From: Eublepharis macularius
Lineage: Eukaryota; Chordata; Lepidosauria; Squamata; Eublepharidae
Assembly: GCF_028583425.1 (NCBI RefSeq)
Contig: NC_072798.1
Span: 8,186,501 to 8,250,500, forward strand
Length of the DNA stretch: 64,000 nucleotides
Direction of reading: 5' to 3'
Shown here: positions 33,401 through 41,464 of the stretch, in pieces
Layout of the letters: every line of letters starts with the position of its first letter
How positions within the stretch are numbered: the first letter of the stretch is position 1
Notes under the pieces: model-generated
The model's input: the letters and a program-made list of their open reading frames with translations, nothing else
The model's database searches: none
Told to the model about the DNA's origin: nothing
Program-made: the position numbers and the translations under genes

Positions 33401-35987
33401 TACTTCCGTACATGTCTAGGTCCCAAGGTAGTGTGGAGGCAACACAAGCAAAGACACCAACACACATTACGATTATAAGAATGGACATGATCTTGATTAT
33501 TCCTGGGGGAGAGGTCCATTTGTAGAAATGATGCACTTCTTCTTCTGGGTAGTAGGAATATGCTGGCTGGGAGAACATGGGCTGAGAATGGAATTCACCA
33601 CCGTATGTGTTATTACTCGGTGCATAATGTGAAGGTTTGCTACAAAGACAAAAACATTTGCCATCAGCTATGAACAGTTATTCGCCTCTTATGCAGAGTA
33701 TCACGAAGTAACCATTATCTTTCAAAAACGATGCTTGAGATTTTAGATTTTTTATATAATTTGCTACGAAATACCAAATTTACAGTAGGCACTCATGGAG
33801 ATGGGCCCAGGCTAGCTTGTACAATCTCGAAAGCTAAGCAGGGTCAGCCTTCGAGTCAACCTACAAGTGACGAATGACACTTGACTGGCAAGTGAACAGA
33901 CTCACGTGTATTCCTCCCTGTTCACTTGCCCTCCACTTGATCAAGAGAACAGGGAGGAATACATGTGAGTCTGTTCACTTGCCTGGCAAGTGTCATTCAT
34001 CACTTGTAGCTCGACCCTTAGTTAATATGTGGATGGGGGACCACCGAGGAAGTCCAGGGTTGCTACACAGAGGCAGGCAATGGCAAAGCCCCTGTTTGTC
34101 TCTTGTCTTGAAAACTCTATGGGGGTTGCCGTAAGTTGGCTGTGACTTGACAGCGCTTTACCTACACATTATAAAGCACATGGGTGGTAGGGGGAAGACA
34201 TCAACATAAAGCAGGGAATAGAAAAATCAGCTTGATCAGCAGGAGGCCTGCTGTGGGTACTTCAGTCATCCTATCGACCCCAAAGCCTCCTTGCTTCCGA
34301 AAGGACCCAAGGTTATAGCACATGTACACAACGTTTGCTTGAAGGAAATCCAGATAAGTCACCATGTTATACTGTAGCAGCAGACTTAAGACTGGAGCCT
34401 AATGACATTTTAAAGGCTAACAAAATTACTCCTGCATAAACATCTGCAAGACAGATCTCACTTCATTATATGCAGGAAGTGAACTGATTTATATACACAA
34501 CAAAAAGGGGTGGTGGGGGAGAGATGTTACAAAAAGAAGACCAATTTAAGATCCAGTCTTGGGGAAGAATAACCAGTTCATTCAGAATGAGACACTCCCT
34601 AGTGTTAAGATAGGCAAACCTAAAACCTGATCAGAATGAAGAGAGATAAGAAGAAACAATAGGCAGTTACAGAGATACAGCTGACATAGTAAACACCCCT
34701 TACAAATGTAATAACATAAAGAAAACATCTACAATTGAATAAATTTTGTTAGTCTTTAAGCTGATAATGGACTTCTGTTTGGCTTAGTTTGAATTGTAAA
34801 ATGCTTTGGGGAGCTCTCTGGCTATGAATGCACTTAGAAAGGAATGGAAAAAGAAGAAATGTCTCTCTTTATACAGGCAGATTACACATCAGCATATCTC
34901 TAGATCAAGAAATAATGGTAACTTTTCCCTCTGATCACATGGTGTGAAAAGAGAGACTTCCTACTTTAAAAGATACACAACTGTACCTTGGAAAGTACCT
35001 GCCTATTTTTTTCATATGCCTCCCTGTGTGGTACTAAATTTCAATCATCCCAGAAGTTCTAACAAGCCAATTTGTTTGTTAGGCTACTGCATTTTAAAAA
35101 GGTAATGCAAACAGTCTTTAAAGAAGTAACACAGGTAATGGCAAACATGCACTGGGATGGATCCACTCTGTTGACAGTGGAGTCTTCCTGGATATACTGA
35201 ACACACCAGGAGGGTAGACTCCACCATTATCAAAGAATAGAAACTTTAGTTCCTGCCCTAATAATATTCTTTCAGAAGACAGGGATGTCCTTGAGAAAAT
35301 AGTTTTAAGATGCCAATAAGATTAGCAGCTTTACTCATGCTTTTCAGAGTTTTACTGAGATCTCGGGGTATCAAAGAAGGCACCCTTGAGCTGTTCCAAA
35401 AGGTGGAACAGGTCATGGTGGGGAAAAAAAGCAAAGCAAAGCAAAACATACCTTGCCAAAGAAGGCAGTGAGCACAGAAGAAGAGTGAATAAGCCATCCT
35501 TCAAGAGTGTGTAACAGTGGAGCAGAGTCCTGTACACCACTAAGCCTGCAATCTCCAATAGAGGGCTGGCTCCAAAGGTTCCATTCCACTAACTGTGTAG
35601 CCCTATCCTAGTACAAGGAGCCCCTCTCTCAGAAAAGGTGCATTGTATCAAAGGAAGGTCCCAAGCTCTGGAGGATGGTTCCATTGTTAGAGCAACAACT
35701 TTTGGATCCAAACCACCATGGATACCTTGTGTTTGGAGATCCAAAAGATGCCTGCTTCTTTACAACCAGTAAAGAATGCAAAGTTTGAGCACCATGCTAT
35801 CCAGCATAACAGCAGTGACGCCACCTCAGTTTATTCTCCTGGCATTGAAAGCTACATGAATCCGTATCTCTAACAGTGTACACAACTTATCTGCAATAGT
35901 TTGAACTGGCAAGAAGAACAGAAAGGTAGATATTTACAATTCGTCAGGTCGATAAGGTGGCGGGCTTTCAAAAGGTCTGGACGACAT
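12366..35987 (-). CDS. OCLN: OCLN, occludin (complete coding region, 8 coding exons)
   Basis: Occludin is a four-pass MARVEL membrane protein of epithelial and endothelial tight junctions; its cytoplasmic tail binds ZO-1. Joining the exons at consensus GT/AG sites gives 515 residues, against 522 in human. The order is a proline-rich N-terminus, TM1 (about residues 64-86), a Gly/Tyr-rich first loop with repeated YG, TM2 and TM3, a second loop with two cysteines, TM4 in exon 4, a polar linker, and a C-terminal coiled-coil occludin/ELL domain (about 412-515). Exons, in transcript order: 35938-35987, 32940-33639, 30555-30713, 24003-24142, 19863-20045, 16261-16432, 14624-14665, 12366-12467. All junction phases agree and the reading frame is open throughout. 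MARVELD2 lies upstream in the same orientation, as in other vertebrates. The assignment rests on recalled family sequence and the exon pattern, and is very secure. Confidence 0.97.
12552..12705. mobile_element. Harbinger-like foldback MITE, copy 2, near OCLN exon 9
   Basis: 154 bp ending in GCTACAAGTGACG / CGTCACTTGTAGC, with long internal inverted repeats around CACGTGTATTC. The flanks are TTA and TGA, fitting a TNA target. Confidence 0.75.
13465..14117 (+). mobile_element. L2/CR1-type LINE 3' end with RT C-terminus
   Basis: Translation shows the C-terminal reverse-transcriptase block of this LINE clade: [40 protein letters not shown] and VLVLTYKAL, then a stop codon interrupts the frame. 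The 3' tail has CCGCCCTGAGCCCGCTCGCG and ends AATAAATAAATA. Truncated at the 5' end, as is usual. Confidence 0.85.
14624..14665 (-). CDS. OCLN: OCLN exon 8, 42-bp micro-exon
   Basis: A 14-codon exon in phase 0 between acceptor TTCTGTCAG and donor GTAAGT, encoding [14 protein letters not shown] (human AAADEYNRLKQVKG). It continues the coiled coil between exons 7 and 9. Confidence 0.95.
14953..15092. mobile_element. CpG-rich palindromic MITE
   Basis: Inverted arms CCGTTTCCACACGGCTTACC ... and their complement, enclosing TCGCGCGATAAC-type CpG-rich sequence. Same TIR family as 15947-16138. Confidence 0.7.
15947..16138. mobile_element. CpG-rich palindromic MITE
   Basis: 192 bp with ends GGCCGTTTCCACACGGCTTA and complement, forming one long foldback. 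It lies about 120 bp from the OCLN exon 7 donor, inside intron 7. Confidence 0.75.
16261..16432 (-). CDS. OCLN: OCLN exon 7, start of ELL/coiled-coil domain
   Basis: 172 bp from acceptor TTTATCCAG to donor GTAATT; the first base completes an Arg codon. It encodes residues 412-468: [18 protein letters not shown], a conserved helix [20 protein letters not shown], and [17 protein letters not shown]. This is the N-terminal half of the occludin/ELL coiled coil that binds the ZO-1 GUK region. Basic and acidic heptads are preserved. MARVELD2 exon 5 is also 172 bp, in the same phases. Confidence 0.97.
16613..16835 (-). mobile_element. tRNA-type SINE, reverse orientation
   Basis: The 3' tail lies to the left (ATTTATATCCCACTGTTCTC) and the 5' tRNA-like head to the right, ending CCACTACACCACAC. 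Same family as the SINEs at 42425 and 27955. Confidence 0.75.
17779..18080. repeat. GC-rich minisatellite-like stretch
   Basis: Imperfect copies of an approximately 80-bp unit with GGAAGGCC, GGGCTCCCC and CACTGCACCTCC blocks. Open frames on both strands here are by-products of composition. Confidence 0.4.
18226..18459. mobile_element. 234-bp Harbinger-like MITE, GAGCGGGACC family, copy 1
   Basis: Ends GAGCGGGACCACAAGTGACG and complement, flanked by TTA on both sides. An internal inverted repeat (CTCAAGTTTTGATGGGAAAT) gives an almost complete foldback. Confidence 0.88.
19182..19855. mobile_element. Non-autonomous hAT element at the OCLN exon 6 splice donor
   Basis: 674 bp with terminal inverted repeats CAGTGCTTTTTTTCT, flanked by a perfect 8-bp duplication GCCATACC (19174-19181 and 19856-19863). 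TIR form and 8-bp duplication are diagnostic of hAT transposons. No transposase frame is seen. On the gene strand the duplicated octamer reads GGTATGGC, the last exonic G plus the first seven intron bases of OCLN intron 6, so the element begins immediately after that donor and a second donor copy lies at its far side. Confidence 0.88.
19863..20045 (-). CDS. OCLN: OCLN exon 6, linker to coiled-coil domain
   Basis: 183 bp, phase 2 at both ends, between acceptor TTGTAATAG and donor CAG|GTATGG. It encodes a Lys/Arg-rich linker ([10 protein letters not shown]) then [20 protein letters not shown], nearly identical to human [16 protein letters not shown]. The equivalent exon is absent from MARVELD2; its symmetric phase would allow gain or skipping without a frame change. 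The exon's last base lies inside the 8-bp target duplication of a hAT element that begins 7 nt into the intron. Confidence 0.96.
21751..22050 (+). mobile_element. tRNA-derived SINE with 13-bp target duplication
   Basis: The head GGAGCCGCGTGGCACAGAGT (box A region) and box B GAGTTCGATCCCGG are followed by the conserved body and a CTACCTTTATTTTT tail. It is flanked by TTATATAATGCAT at 21738-21750 and 22051-22063, the mark of LINE-assisted retroposition. A full-length copy. Confidence 0.92.
23535..23740 (+). mobile_element. CR1-type LINE 3' end
   Basis: Carries the CR1 3' signature: GGATTGGATTAGA followed by ACAGAGGTCCCTTCCAACTC. Confidence 0.7.
24003..24142 (-). CDS. OCLN: OCLN exon 5, cytoplasmic linker
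   Basis: 140 bp between acceptor TTTCCAG and donor GTAAGT, entering in phase 0 and leaving after two bases of a Pro codon. It encodes [20 protein letters not shown] followed by a Ser/Tyr-rich linker ending NNYRST. The linker is divergent from human, as is normal for this region, but VKN, SPM and YRST are in register. MARVELD2 exon 4 has the same length and phases. Confidence 0.93.
26101..26345 (+). mobile_element. tRNA-derived SINE with L2-like tail
   Basis: Head AGCCAGTTTGGTGTCATGGT, box B GGGTTTGATTCC, then AAACCGCTCTGAGTGGGC and a GTT-rich tail. A frequent reptile SINE form. Confidence 0.8.
27008..27130 (-). mobile_element. Penelope-type repeat (family B), decayed copy
   Basis: Shares TAGCCTGTAG, ACACCTTAAAGACTAACC and GCATAAGCTT with the insertion at 461-741. 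The hammerhead core is degenerate here. Confidence 0.6.
27225..27403. mobile_element. Penelope-type insertion (family A) with 12-bp target duplication
   Basis: Begins with the left end ATTGTTGAAGGCTTTCATGG and ends GGCTGTA/TACAGCCCGG-type inverted ends. It is flanked by CCTACCAAGACT at 27213-27224 and 27404-27415. It carries one hammerhead-like core. Confidence 0.75.
27314..27354 (+). ncRNA. Hammerhead ribozyme-like motif (family A)
   Basis: In order: CCU stem I strand, CUGAAGA core, one extra U, stem II GCCAGC/GCUGGC, GAAA, a two-pair stem III AC/GU, cleavage triplet GUC, and AGG closing stem I. Confidence 0.6.
27755..27880 (+). mobile_element. Old LINE-like repeat remnant
   Basis: Resembles the common reptile segment with GGATCAGGCCAAAGGTCCAT followed by CAGATGTCTCAG. 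The family is not fixed. Confidence 0.4.
27955..28370 (+). mobile_element. tRNA-type SINE split by a MITE
   Basis: The left part is the SINE body (AGACTCAAATCCCC, GCTGGGTGACCCTGGG). The right part continues with ACCTCACAAAGTTGTTGTGA and a GGTATACATGA tail. The MITE at 28068-28245 interrupts it. Confidence 0.75.
28068..28245. mobile_element. Harbinger-like foldback MITE, copy 3, inside a SINE
   Basis: 178 bp with ends GAGCCAAGCTACAAGTGA and complement; flanks TGA and TCA. The two arms pair almost completely. Being nested, it is younger than the SINE. Confidence 0.8.
28608..28705 (-). mobile_element. CR1-type LINE 3' end, reverse
   Basis: GACCTGGAAGGTACC, then GGGTCATCTAGTCTAGCCCC, the reverse form of the CR1/L3 3' signature. 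Confidence 0.55.
29660..30072. mobile_element. hAT-type MITE split by a palindromic MITE
   Basis: Ends TAGAGTTGCCAGCC and GGCAACCCTA; flanking octamers ATAGATGC and GTAGATGC differ at one base. Internal sequence GGAGAAAATGG is shared with 58707-58923. It is interrupted at 29712-29902. Confidence 0.75.
29712..29902. mobile_element. Near-perfect CpG-rich palindromic MITE
   Basis: 191 bp; arms start GGCCGATTCCAGACGACTAA and pair almost perfectly. The CpG-dense centre includes CGCGAAATATCGCATT. CTG flanks it on both sides. High arm identity and retained CpGs imply a recent insertion. Confidence 0.8.
30555..30713 (-). CDS. OCLN: OCLN exon 4, TM4 and start of cytoplasmic tail
   Basis: 159 bp, phase 0 at both ends, between acceptor TTTCCTAG and donor GTGAGT. 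It encodes 53 residues: TM4 ([20 protein letters not shown]) followed by the basic stop-transfer stretch [13 protein letters not shown] and ending in APNVEEW. Human occludin has the same boundaries (…PQE|AIAIV… and …VEEW|VKN…). Confidence 0.96.
31382..31415. repeat. G12/C10 homopolymer palindrome
   Basis: A run of 12 G, nine A/T/G bases and then 10 C, directly before the LINE fragment. Likely prone to slippage and G-quadruplex formation. Confidence 0.7.
31403..31857 (+). mobile_element. L2/CR1-type LINE 3' end
   Basis: Contains the family coding end (GGCCTGCAAGATGGAGTTGT, CCACCAGGCATATGG) and tail CCGCCCTGAGCCCGTTTGCA with a final AATAAATA. Confidence 0.8.
32344..32577. mobile_element. 234-bp Harbinger-like MITE, copy 2
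   Basis: Same length and sequence as 18226-18459 with few differences; TAA on both sides. Confidence 0.9.
32940..33639 (-). CDS. OCLN: OCLN exon 3, MARVEL domain TM1-TM3
   Basis: This 700-bp exon starts with the last base of the split Phe codon (acceptor TTTGTAG) and ends in CAGGAG before donor GTAGGT. It encodes residues 18-250. TM1 is at about 64-86, followed by a first extracellular loop with alternating Tyr and Gly, TM2 ([20 protein letters not shown]), TM3 ([16 protein letters not shown] onward), and a second extracellular loop carrying the two family cysteines (TLCSQY and YHYCVV). Length and order fit the single large exon of vertebrate occludin. Confidence 0.97.
33790..34166 (+). mobile_element. 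5S rRNA-derived SINE split by a MITE
   Basis: The 5' part follows 5S rRNA: ATCTCGAAAGCTAAGCAGGG and, after the MITE, GTGGATGGGGGACC, including the internal promoter region. The body ends AAGTTGGCTGTGACTTGACA. 5S-headed SINEs belong to the SINE3 class. Confidence 0.8.
33853..34017. mobile_element. Harbinger-like foldback MITE, copy 4, inside the 5S SINE
   Basis: 165 bp with ends related to GGGTCGAGCTACAAG; flanks TTC and TTA. It interrupts the 5S-like head just after GGGTCAGCC. Confidence 0.75.
34361..34480 (-). mobile_element. Penelope-type repeat (family B), decayed
   Basis: Retains ACTGTAGCAGCAG, TTAAAGGCTAAC and a CACTTCATTATATGC remnant of the ribozyme region. Confidence 0.45.
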
Positions 35988-36017
35988 GGTGGACCGTTAA
36001 GTTGAAAGACTTTGTGT
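35938..36017 (-). CDS. OCLN: OCLN exon 2, start codon exon
   Basis: The acceptor CCATTATAG is followed by 30 nt of 5' UTR and the ATG at 35985-35987. The 16 codons read [16 protein letters not shown], and TT of a split Phe codon precedes the donor GTAAAT. The start matches the occludin N-terminus (human [17 protein letters not shown]), including the proline-rich PPPY motif known to bind WW-domain ligases such as ITCH. Confidence 0.95.
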
Positions 36018-39000
36018 CTATAATGGAAAATAAAATTGAATAAGACATTAATTCCATAAATGAAGCCATCTTAGTTTGCTACAAACCTTAGAGATTTGTG
36101 AGACACTGCTCACTTCATCAGATGCATCAACAACAGATGCAACAAAAACAGATGTTAGAATACATTTTGTTAGTCTTTAATGTGTCAGTGAACCTCTGAT
36201 CTAATAAGACATATTTAGTATACCCAATGGAAATATCAATATTTAAAGACTAACTGTACATTTCTAGAGTTAAAAGTACAACTTTGAGAACCCTGCCCAA
36301 CACAAGACGTTTGACTGCAGAGCCTTCTATCATCATAGATGTTGAAGATGGAAGATCACCTTTTTTGTAATTTGTAGAGCACTGACTAGATTAAATATTT
36401 ACAATGTACCAAAATCCCACTCTGCAGATTTCCATCACTAGCTTGCTTTTCAAACCATTAAAATCAAGTTGGTCTTCTACTCCTTCAACTTAATACAGGC
36501 TTTTCAAGATATGGCAGCAGAAGAAATGACACAAAACATACACTTCTATGAGCCACTCATTCTATAATGAAGACAAGCAGATCTGTATATGCATTTTTGG
36601 GGCACATCATTAACTTGATCAGGATTTACTCATGTTCTCTAAACACTACTAGAATCCTTAAATGTCCAGTTTTTTAAAAAAAAATGTGTAATTGTAGCCT
36701 TCATATAGGGATGAACTCAAAAATATGACTGCAAATTCACGAACAGTCCCTAAATCTTGTATGTTGTAAACCTATCTTAGGCCTTCAGAAGGACCAACCC
36801 AAAGGAATCCGCATACTTATTATGCTAGGAAATTTGGAATTGTTAAAGGTAACAAGATGACCAGTTGTTTTCCAGAAACTATTGTCATGTTGCCAAGACT
36901 CCATGGCAATGTGGGGATTTAAAGCTGTTCTGGATCCCAGTCCAACACTCTAGCCAGTTCAGTACAGTATACTGGTTCTGCCTATGGGAGGCAGTGACCC
37001 AATGTCAAAGGGACACAGTCACATCAGCATGTACCAGTTGGCTTTCTTCGTCTGCTTATCATGGGGGTGTCAGCAGCATGCCACTCAATGATTGGTGGCT
37101 TGCAGTGAGGTTACGCTGAGCTCCAAAACACCTGCTATGCTCTCTGCATATTCTCTCTCTGCAAAAAAAGTATAGGATAGCAGTCCCAACTCTATAGGAT
37201 AGCAGTCCCAAAGTATAGGACAGCAGTATAGCTAGCAGTCCCAACAATGTGTTGGCATCAAGGTCTTAAGCTTTGACTGTCTGTTATGCACAGCTAAAAT
37301 ATACCAACTAATCACTGTATTCCAAACAAAGTTGCCCTTTTAATAACTTGCTGCCCATGAATACACAGTGAGAAACAACCTCTTGAACAATACCCGTACT
37401 ATGAATTGAAACACGTTTGCCACAGTCTTGCAATAAAAAAGATTAAAAGGAACAATCAGAGAAGGGGGGAAAATCTACAGCGGGATCACACATTGCAAGT
37501 GGTTGTGGTTTCAATCTATTCAACCAGGCCAGACTTACTTGTGGTGTTATTTAGTTCTATAGCAAGTCTATGTATGGGCATGGTTTAAAGGAAACCATAC
37601 CTTTAGGATCCCCTTTTCCAATTTCAATCCTTCTTGGCCTGGAAGACAAACTTATATAGCTTTCTACTACAATATTTACAATATGTAGCACTTGATGATG
37701 TACCCACAGGACTCTTTCAACTCACTAGAAGTTCTGCTCCGTTGTACTCAGCAACCAGATAGAACCAATAAGCTCTCAAACAGTTTTCAACATTGACTGC
37801 TTAGTTAGGGCCCTTAACACAGAAACCTTAGGAACCAAAAAAAAAGCAGTGACTTAAAAGGTAAATCATATGTACCAGATTACAGATATCTCAAAAAGGC
37901 GTTTTCCCTCCTCACAGCTGATGTACTGAATTGGAACCCGGGTTGGTCCTAAAACGAAGAAATCTGCAGCAGTTCCCTCAGGCAGCATACGTTTGGGGTG
38001 CAGCACCATTCTTTCGTCTCTTGAGAATTTGGCTATATTTCTAGATACCTGTTGCTAGGGCAAGTAAAACAGTGACCAAACTTGTGAGAGGGAAGGCAAT
38101 CTCACAAGAGTTCAGAAAGCCCTAAAGGGCCTATAGGGCCTGTTAAGCTATTTTTTTAAAAACCTGAGATAGCAAAGAGGTGAGAGTGACCACCAAGGGC
38201 AGAGGAGGGGACTACTACCACTACTGCCTGGAGCAGAGAAGAAGGAAGCTACATATTTTAATCCAGTCTAGGGACTGTAAATAAAAGCAGTTGCTCCCTA
38301 TTGACTAATGCGCCTTAAGCAATTGCTATCTTGTGTAAGTGATCCTGGAATGTGCACTTGCTAAAGAAACGTTGGATAAAGTGACACAAGGGCAGCACAC
38401 CTTTACAGATGGGGGGATGCTTTTTGGTAAAAATTTCGAGTACTAAAGAATACTCATTATCCACCTGATGCTAAAGCCCTCTGAGATCAGTACCCAGCAG
38501 CAGAGCTCTGCTTCCAAACACTTTCACAGAGCACAGCCCAGAGGAAACGAAAACCACTTCTGAAAGCAGTAAAGGAAAACTTCTGAGGATGAAAAAAAGC
38601 CTAAAAACTTACTAGAGAACAGGCTCCATTTGAAGTGGACTGAGCAGTAGACAAATCATATTAAAATTCACAAGACCACCAATACTGAACCTCTTTTAAG
38701 AAATCAAGATAAAATCAGCGTTCGAGGAGTACTGGCATTAAAAACCGGTCAAACCTGGCATTAAAAACCGGTCAAACCTCATTCACATGCAGTACAAATT
38801 CATCGGGGATACTTCCTTCAGTTCGCCAACCAACTAACCTTTTAAGACACACGCACCATGGCTCAACCACAGCCCAAGAGAATAACAAAATAGTGACAGC
38901 CAGCTTGGGTAAAGTTAATGGCCATCAAAGTGGTTAAAACCCAACCCCTATTCGTCCAGGTTGGGTTTGGAGGTCACAGGAGGAAGCGAGCCCACAAATT
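36018..39000 (-). other. OCLN intron 1
   Basis: About 3 kb of AT-rich intron. A Penelope-type repeat remnant lies at 36062-36200. Short tandem copies occur at 37171-37245 (about three copies of a unit containing tataggatagcagtccca) and at 38757-38779 (a 23-24 bp unit ending accggtcaaacc, twice). No coding signal is seen in the rest. Confidence 0.5.
36062..36200 (-). mobile_element. Penelope-type repeat (family B), decayed
   Basis: Retains GCTCACTTCATCAGATGCAT and TTTGTTAGTCTTTAA, both shared with family B. Confidence 0.45.
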
Positions 39001-39430
39001 CCCACTCCCGAACAAATTTACCTCAGAGCCGGTCTGAAAGTTTTCACCCAACCTGCTCAGCCTCTCTCGTCGCTCTTAAAGAATCACATCTCTTTCTTCT
39101 CCTCCTCCAGCAAGCAGGCGCACACGCCACACCCAGGCACAGGGCATGCGCACTGCCTTGCATACCTGGGGAAAGGGAGGGGCGGGAGAGGTGACTACAC
39201 ACAGCCCAACCCAGGCTGGAACGAGCGGGCGAGAGCGCCTGCTTGGAATGTGCGCAGTAGGAGGCACAAAGCGCGCCCCTTTGTTGGCAGGGCGCCTTCC
39301 GCCAGCCCCAGGCTTGGGTGTGAGACCCGCTCACCTGAAACCCTCCTGTAGGGAACAAACAGGGCAAGAGGGCGCTTAAAGCGACAAGGACCTGCGTGCG
39401 GTTCCGCTCCGGCTGTGCTTCACTCGTTCA
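38990..39430 (-). promoter_or_regulatory. OCLN: OCLN CpG-rich promoter and probable non-coding exon 1
   Basis: This is a local GC- and CpG-rich block in otherwise AT-rich DNA. It sits about 3 kb upstream of the start-codon exon, where occludin genes have a non-coding first exon. On the minus strand there are three plausible exon 1 donors: CAG|GTGAGC (exon edge 39335), CAG|GTATGC (39166) and GAG|GTAAAT (39022). No clear TATA box is seen, as is usual for CpG promoters. Which donor is used cannot be decided from sequence alone. Confidence 0.6.
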
Positions 39431-39714
39431 ATGCAGAGATGATAGATAAAAAAGGAGCCCAGCGGCACCTTTGAGATGGAAACTTTGATTGAAAAGAGCT
39501 CTGACTGATGAAACTTCTACTGGAATAAAGTGCGTATCTACTGAAGAGAACCCAAAATGTACTCTTCAGGCATCTGACTGAAAATAGATCTGACTCAGGA
39601 AAACGGGAATAACTTTTGCAAGTCTCTGAATTATACTTGGTTTTTGTAGACTGAGATGGTGACCCTTCTGGAAAACTCAGATGTTCTTCAAGAATGAATG
39701 TGGAAGAAGAGAAT

Positions 39715-39800
39715 ATAACAATAACAACATTCACTTATATAGTGCCCTTCAGGACAACTTAATACCCACTCAGAGCAGTTTACGAAGTCTGATTAGACAA
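39715..39800 (-). mobile_element. SINE tail remnant
   Basis: Reverse complement of the tRNA-SINE 3' region also seen at 26270-26340: TATATAGTGCCCTTCAGGAC followed by ACTCAGAGCAGTTTACGA. Confidence 0.6.
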
Positions 39801-39839
39801 AACCCATCAGGATCCACCCGCCTGATCTGTCTTAAACAG

Positions 39840-40960
39840 GAAGAAAGTAAAATCAGGATCCACACAGATCCTCATGTTTTTTAAATAGGAAAACCAAAAA
39901 TGAAACATCAAATCACGTATCACAGCCAGGTCTACGGACTGAAATATAAAAAACACGGATCCAAAAATATTTGGCGCCGCAACGGTGAAAAAACAAATCT
40001 GAGACACGGATCCTCGTGAATTCATATGATTTTTATATTGAAATAAAACAAAAAGGCTGTCATATTATAGATCATGTCCTAGTCTACAGAGAGCAACAAA
40101 ACAATCATGCCTCCACGAATCTGTGGTGCTGCCACGACGCAAAAACATGCTTTAAAAGCACAGATCCTCATGGATCCTCTTGATTTTTACAGGAGGCCAC
40201 CCAAAATCCACCATACCATCCCAGATCATGTCCACTGACACAAATGGAATAAAAAAAATCAGCCAAACACAGCTTCGTGGTACCATCACAACACAAAAAC
40301 ATGCTTTAAAAGCACGGATCCTTATAGATCCTCTTGATTTTTACATGGGGCCACCCCAAATCCACCATACAATCACAGATCTTGTCCATTGACACAAATG
40401 GAACCAAAAAAAATCAACCATTCACAGCTTCATGGCACTGCCACGGCACAAAAACTTGGTTCAAAAGCACGGATCCTCTTGATTTTTACATGGGGCCACT
40501 CAAAATCCACCATACAATCCCAGATCATGTCCATTGCCACAAATGGCACCAAGAAATCCAGTCATCGACCGCTTTGTGGCACCGCCACGGTGCAAAACCT
40601 TGGTTCAAAAACACAGATCCTCATGGATCCTCTTGATTTTTACATGGGGCCACCCAAAATCTACCATACAATCCCAGATCATGTCCAGTGCCACACATGG
40701 CACCAAGAAATCAGCCATTCACCGCTGCCTGGCACCACCACGGCACAAAAAAAAAAAAAAACACGGATCATTACAGATCCTCTTGATTTTTTACATGGGG
40801 TCAAACAAATCTCAAGATGAAATCCCGTATCATGTCTATGGCCACAAATTGAACCAAAGAAATTATGCACCTTTGACATCCATGACCAAATAATGCACCG
40901 TGTACTGTTGATCCACCACCTTTTTTCACCACTATTACTCCAAACATGGATTCTCGTCAT
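39840..40960 (+). repeat. 154-bp tandem repeat array A, upstream of OCLN
   Basis: About six to seven monomers, of which the leftmost are divergent. Monomer landmarks: CACGGATCCTCATGGATCCT, TTGATTTTTACATGGGGCCA, CATCCCAGATCATGTCC-like and CACCGCCACGGCGCAAAAAC. Each monomer carries two closely spaced GGATCC sites. Long open frames across it are by-products of the repeat. The same monomer forms array B. Confidence 0.9.
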
Positions 40961-41190
40961 CCTCAGGATGTTTATACATTCCTCACCTTAATTCTTAATG
41001 TCTCAGAAAACATCTCTGGGCACAGATTGGACCATAGCAATCACAGATCCAAGTATCTGTGGCAGTATTTTGAAAAAAAATGCCTAAAATTTCCTGCTTT
41101 AATGTTGTGATGATTAATTCCTACAAAATCACTGTGCAATAACATACCACATCAAAATCCATGGAGTGATCCCGCAAAACAACAGGTGTA
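40961..41190 (+). repeat. Flank module of array A
   Basis: 41007-41135 contains TCAGAAAACATCTCTGGGCA, GATCCAAGTATCTGTGGCAG and TTCCTACAAAATCAC. The same module appears, inverted, at the right edge of array B. Confidence 0.75.
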
Positions 41191-41226
41191 GCATTTCATG
41201 CGTACACAACACTTTTTTGAGACTGA

Positions 41227-41460
41227 GAGCGGGACCACAAGTGACGCCTGACACAGGTTGGACACTTGTCAGCTTCCCTCAAGTTTTGATGGGGAATGTA
41301 GGCAGCTTGGCAGAATGTTGGACAAGTGACAGTTGAAAAGTCCATTAGACAGCAGTCAGAGAGCCAAGCTGCAAGACCAGGATGCCTACATTTCCCATCA
41401 CAACTTGAGGGAAGCTGTCAAGTGTCCAACCTGTGTCAGGCGTCACTTGTGGTCCCGCTC
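41227..41460. mobile_element. 234-bp Harbinger-like MITE, copy 3
   Basis: Same ends and length as copies 1 and 2; flanks TGA and TAA. Its central part is in the opposite orientation relative to copies 1 and 2. Confidence 0.88.
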
Positions 41461-41464
41461 TAAA

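Larger units (their letters stand above)
33640..35937 (-). other. OCLN intron 2
   Basis: About 2.3 kb. It holds a 5S-rRNA-derived SINE split by a MITE (33790-34166) and a decayed Penelope-type repeat (34361-34480). The rest, including 34500-35937, shows no feature I recognise; small open frames there have no family resemblance. Confidence 0.5.

Noticed and set aside
33790-34166. Functional 5S rRNA gene
   Set aside because: Only part of the 5S sequence matches, it is interrupted by a MITE and followed by a SINE body.
39044-39379. Open frames on both strands over the OCLN CpG block
   Set aside because: GC-rich DNA lacks stops by composition; frames overlap on both strands and do not join OCLN exon 2 in frame.
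39840-40960. CRISPR-like alternation of repeats and spacers
   Set aside because: Whole 154-bp units are repeated without unique spacers, in vertebrate DNA; it is a satellite array.
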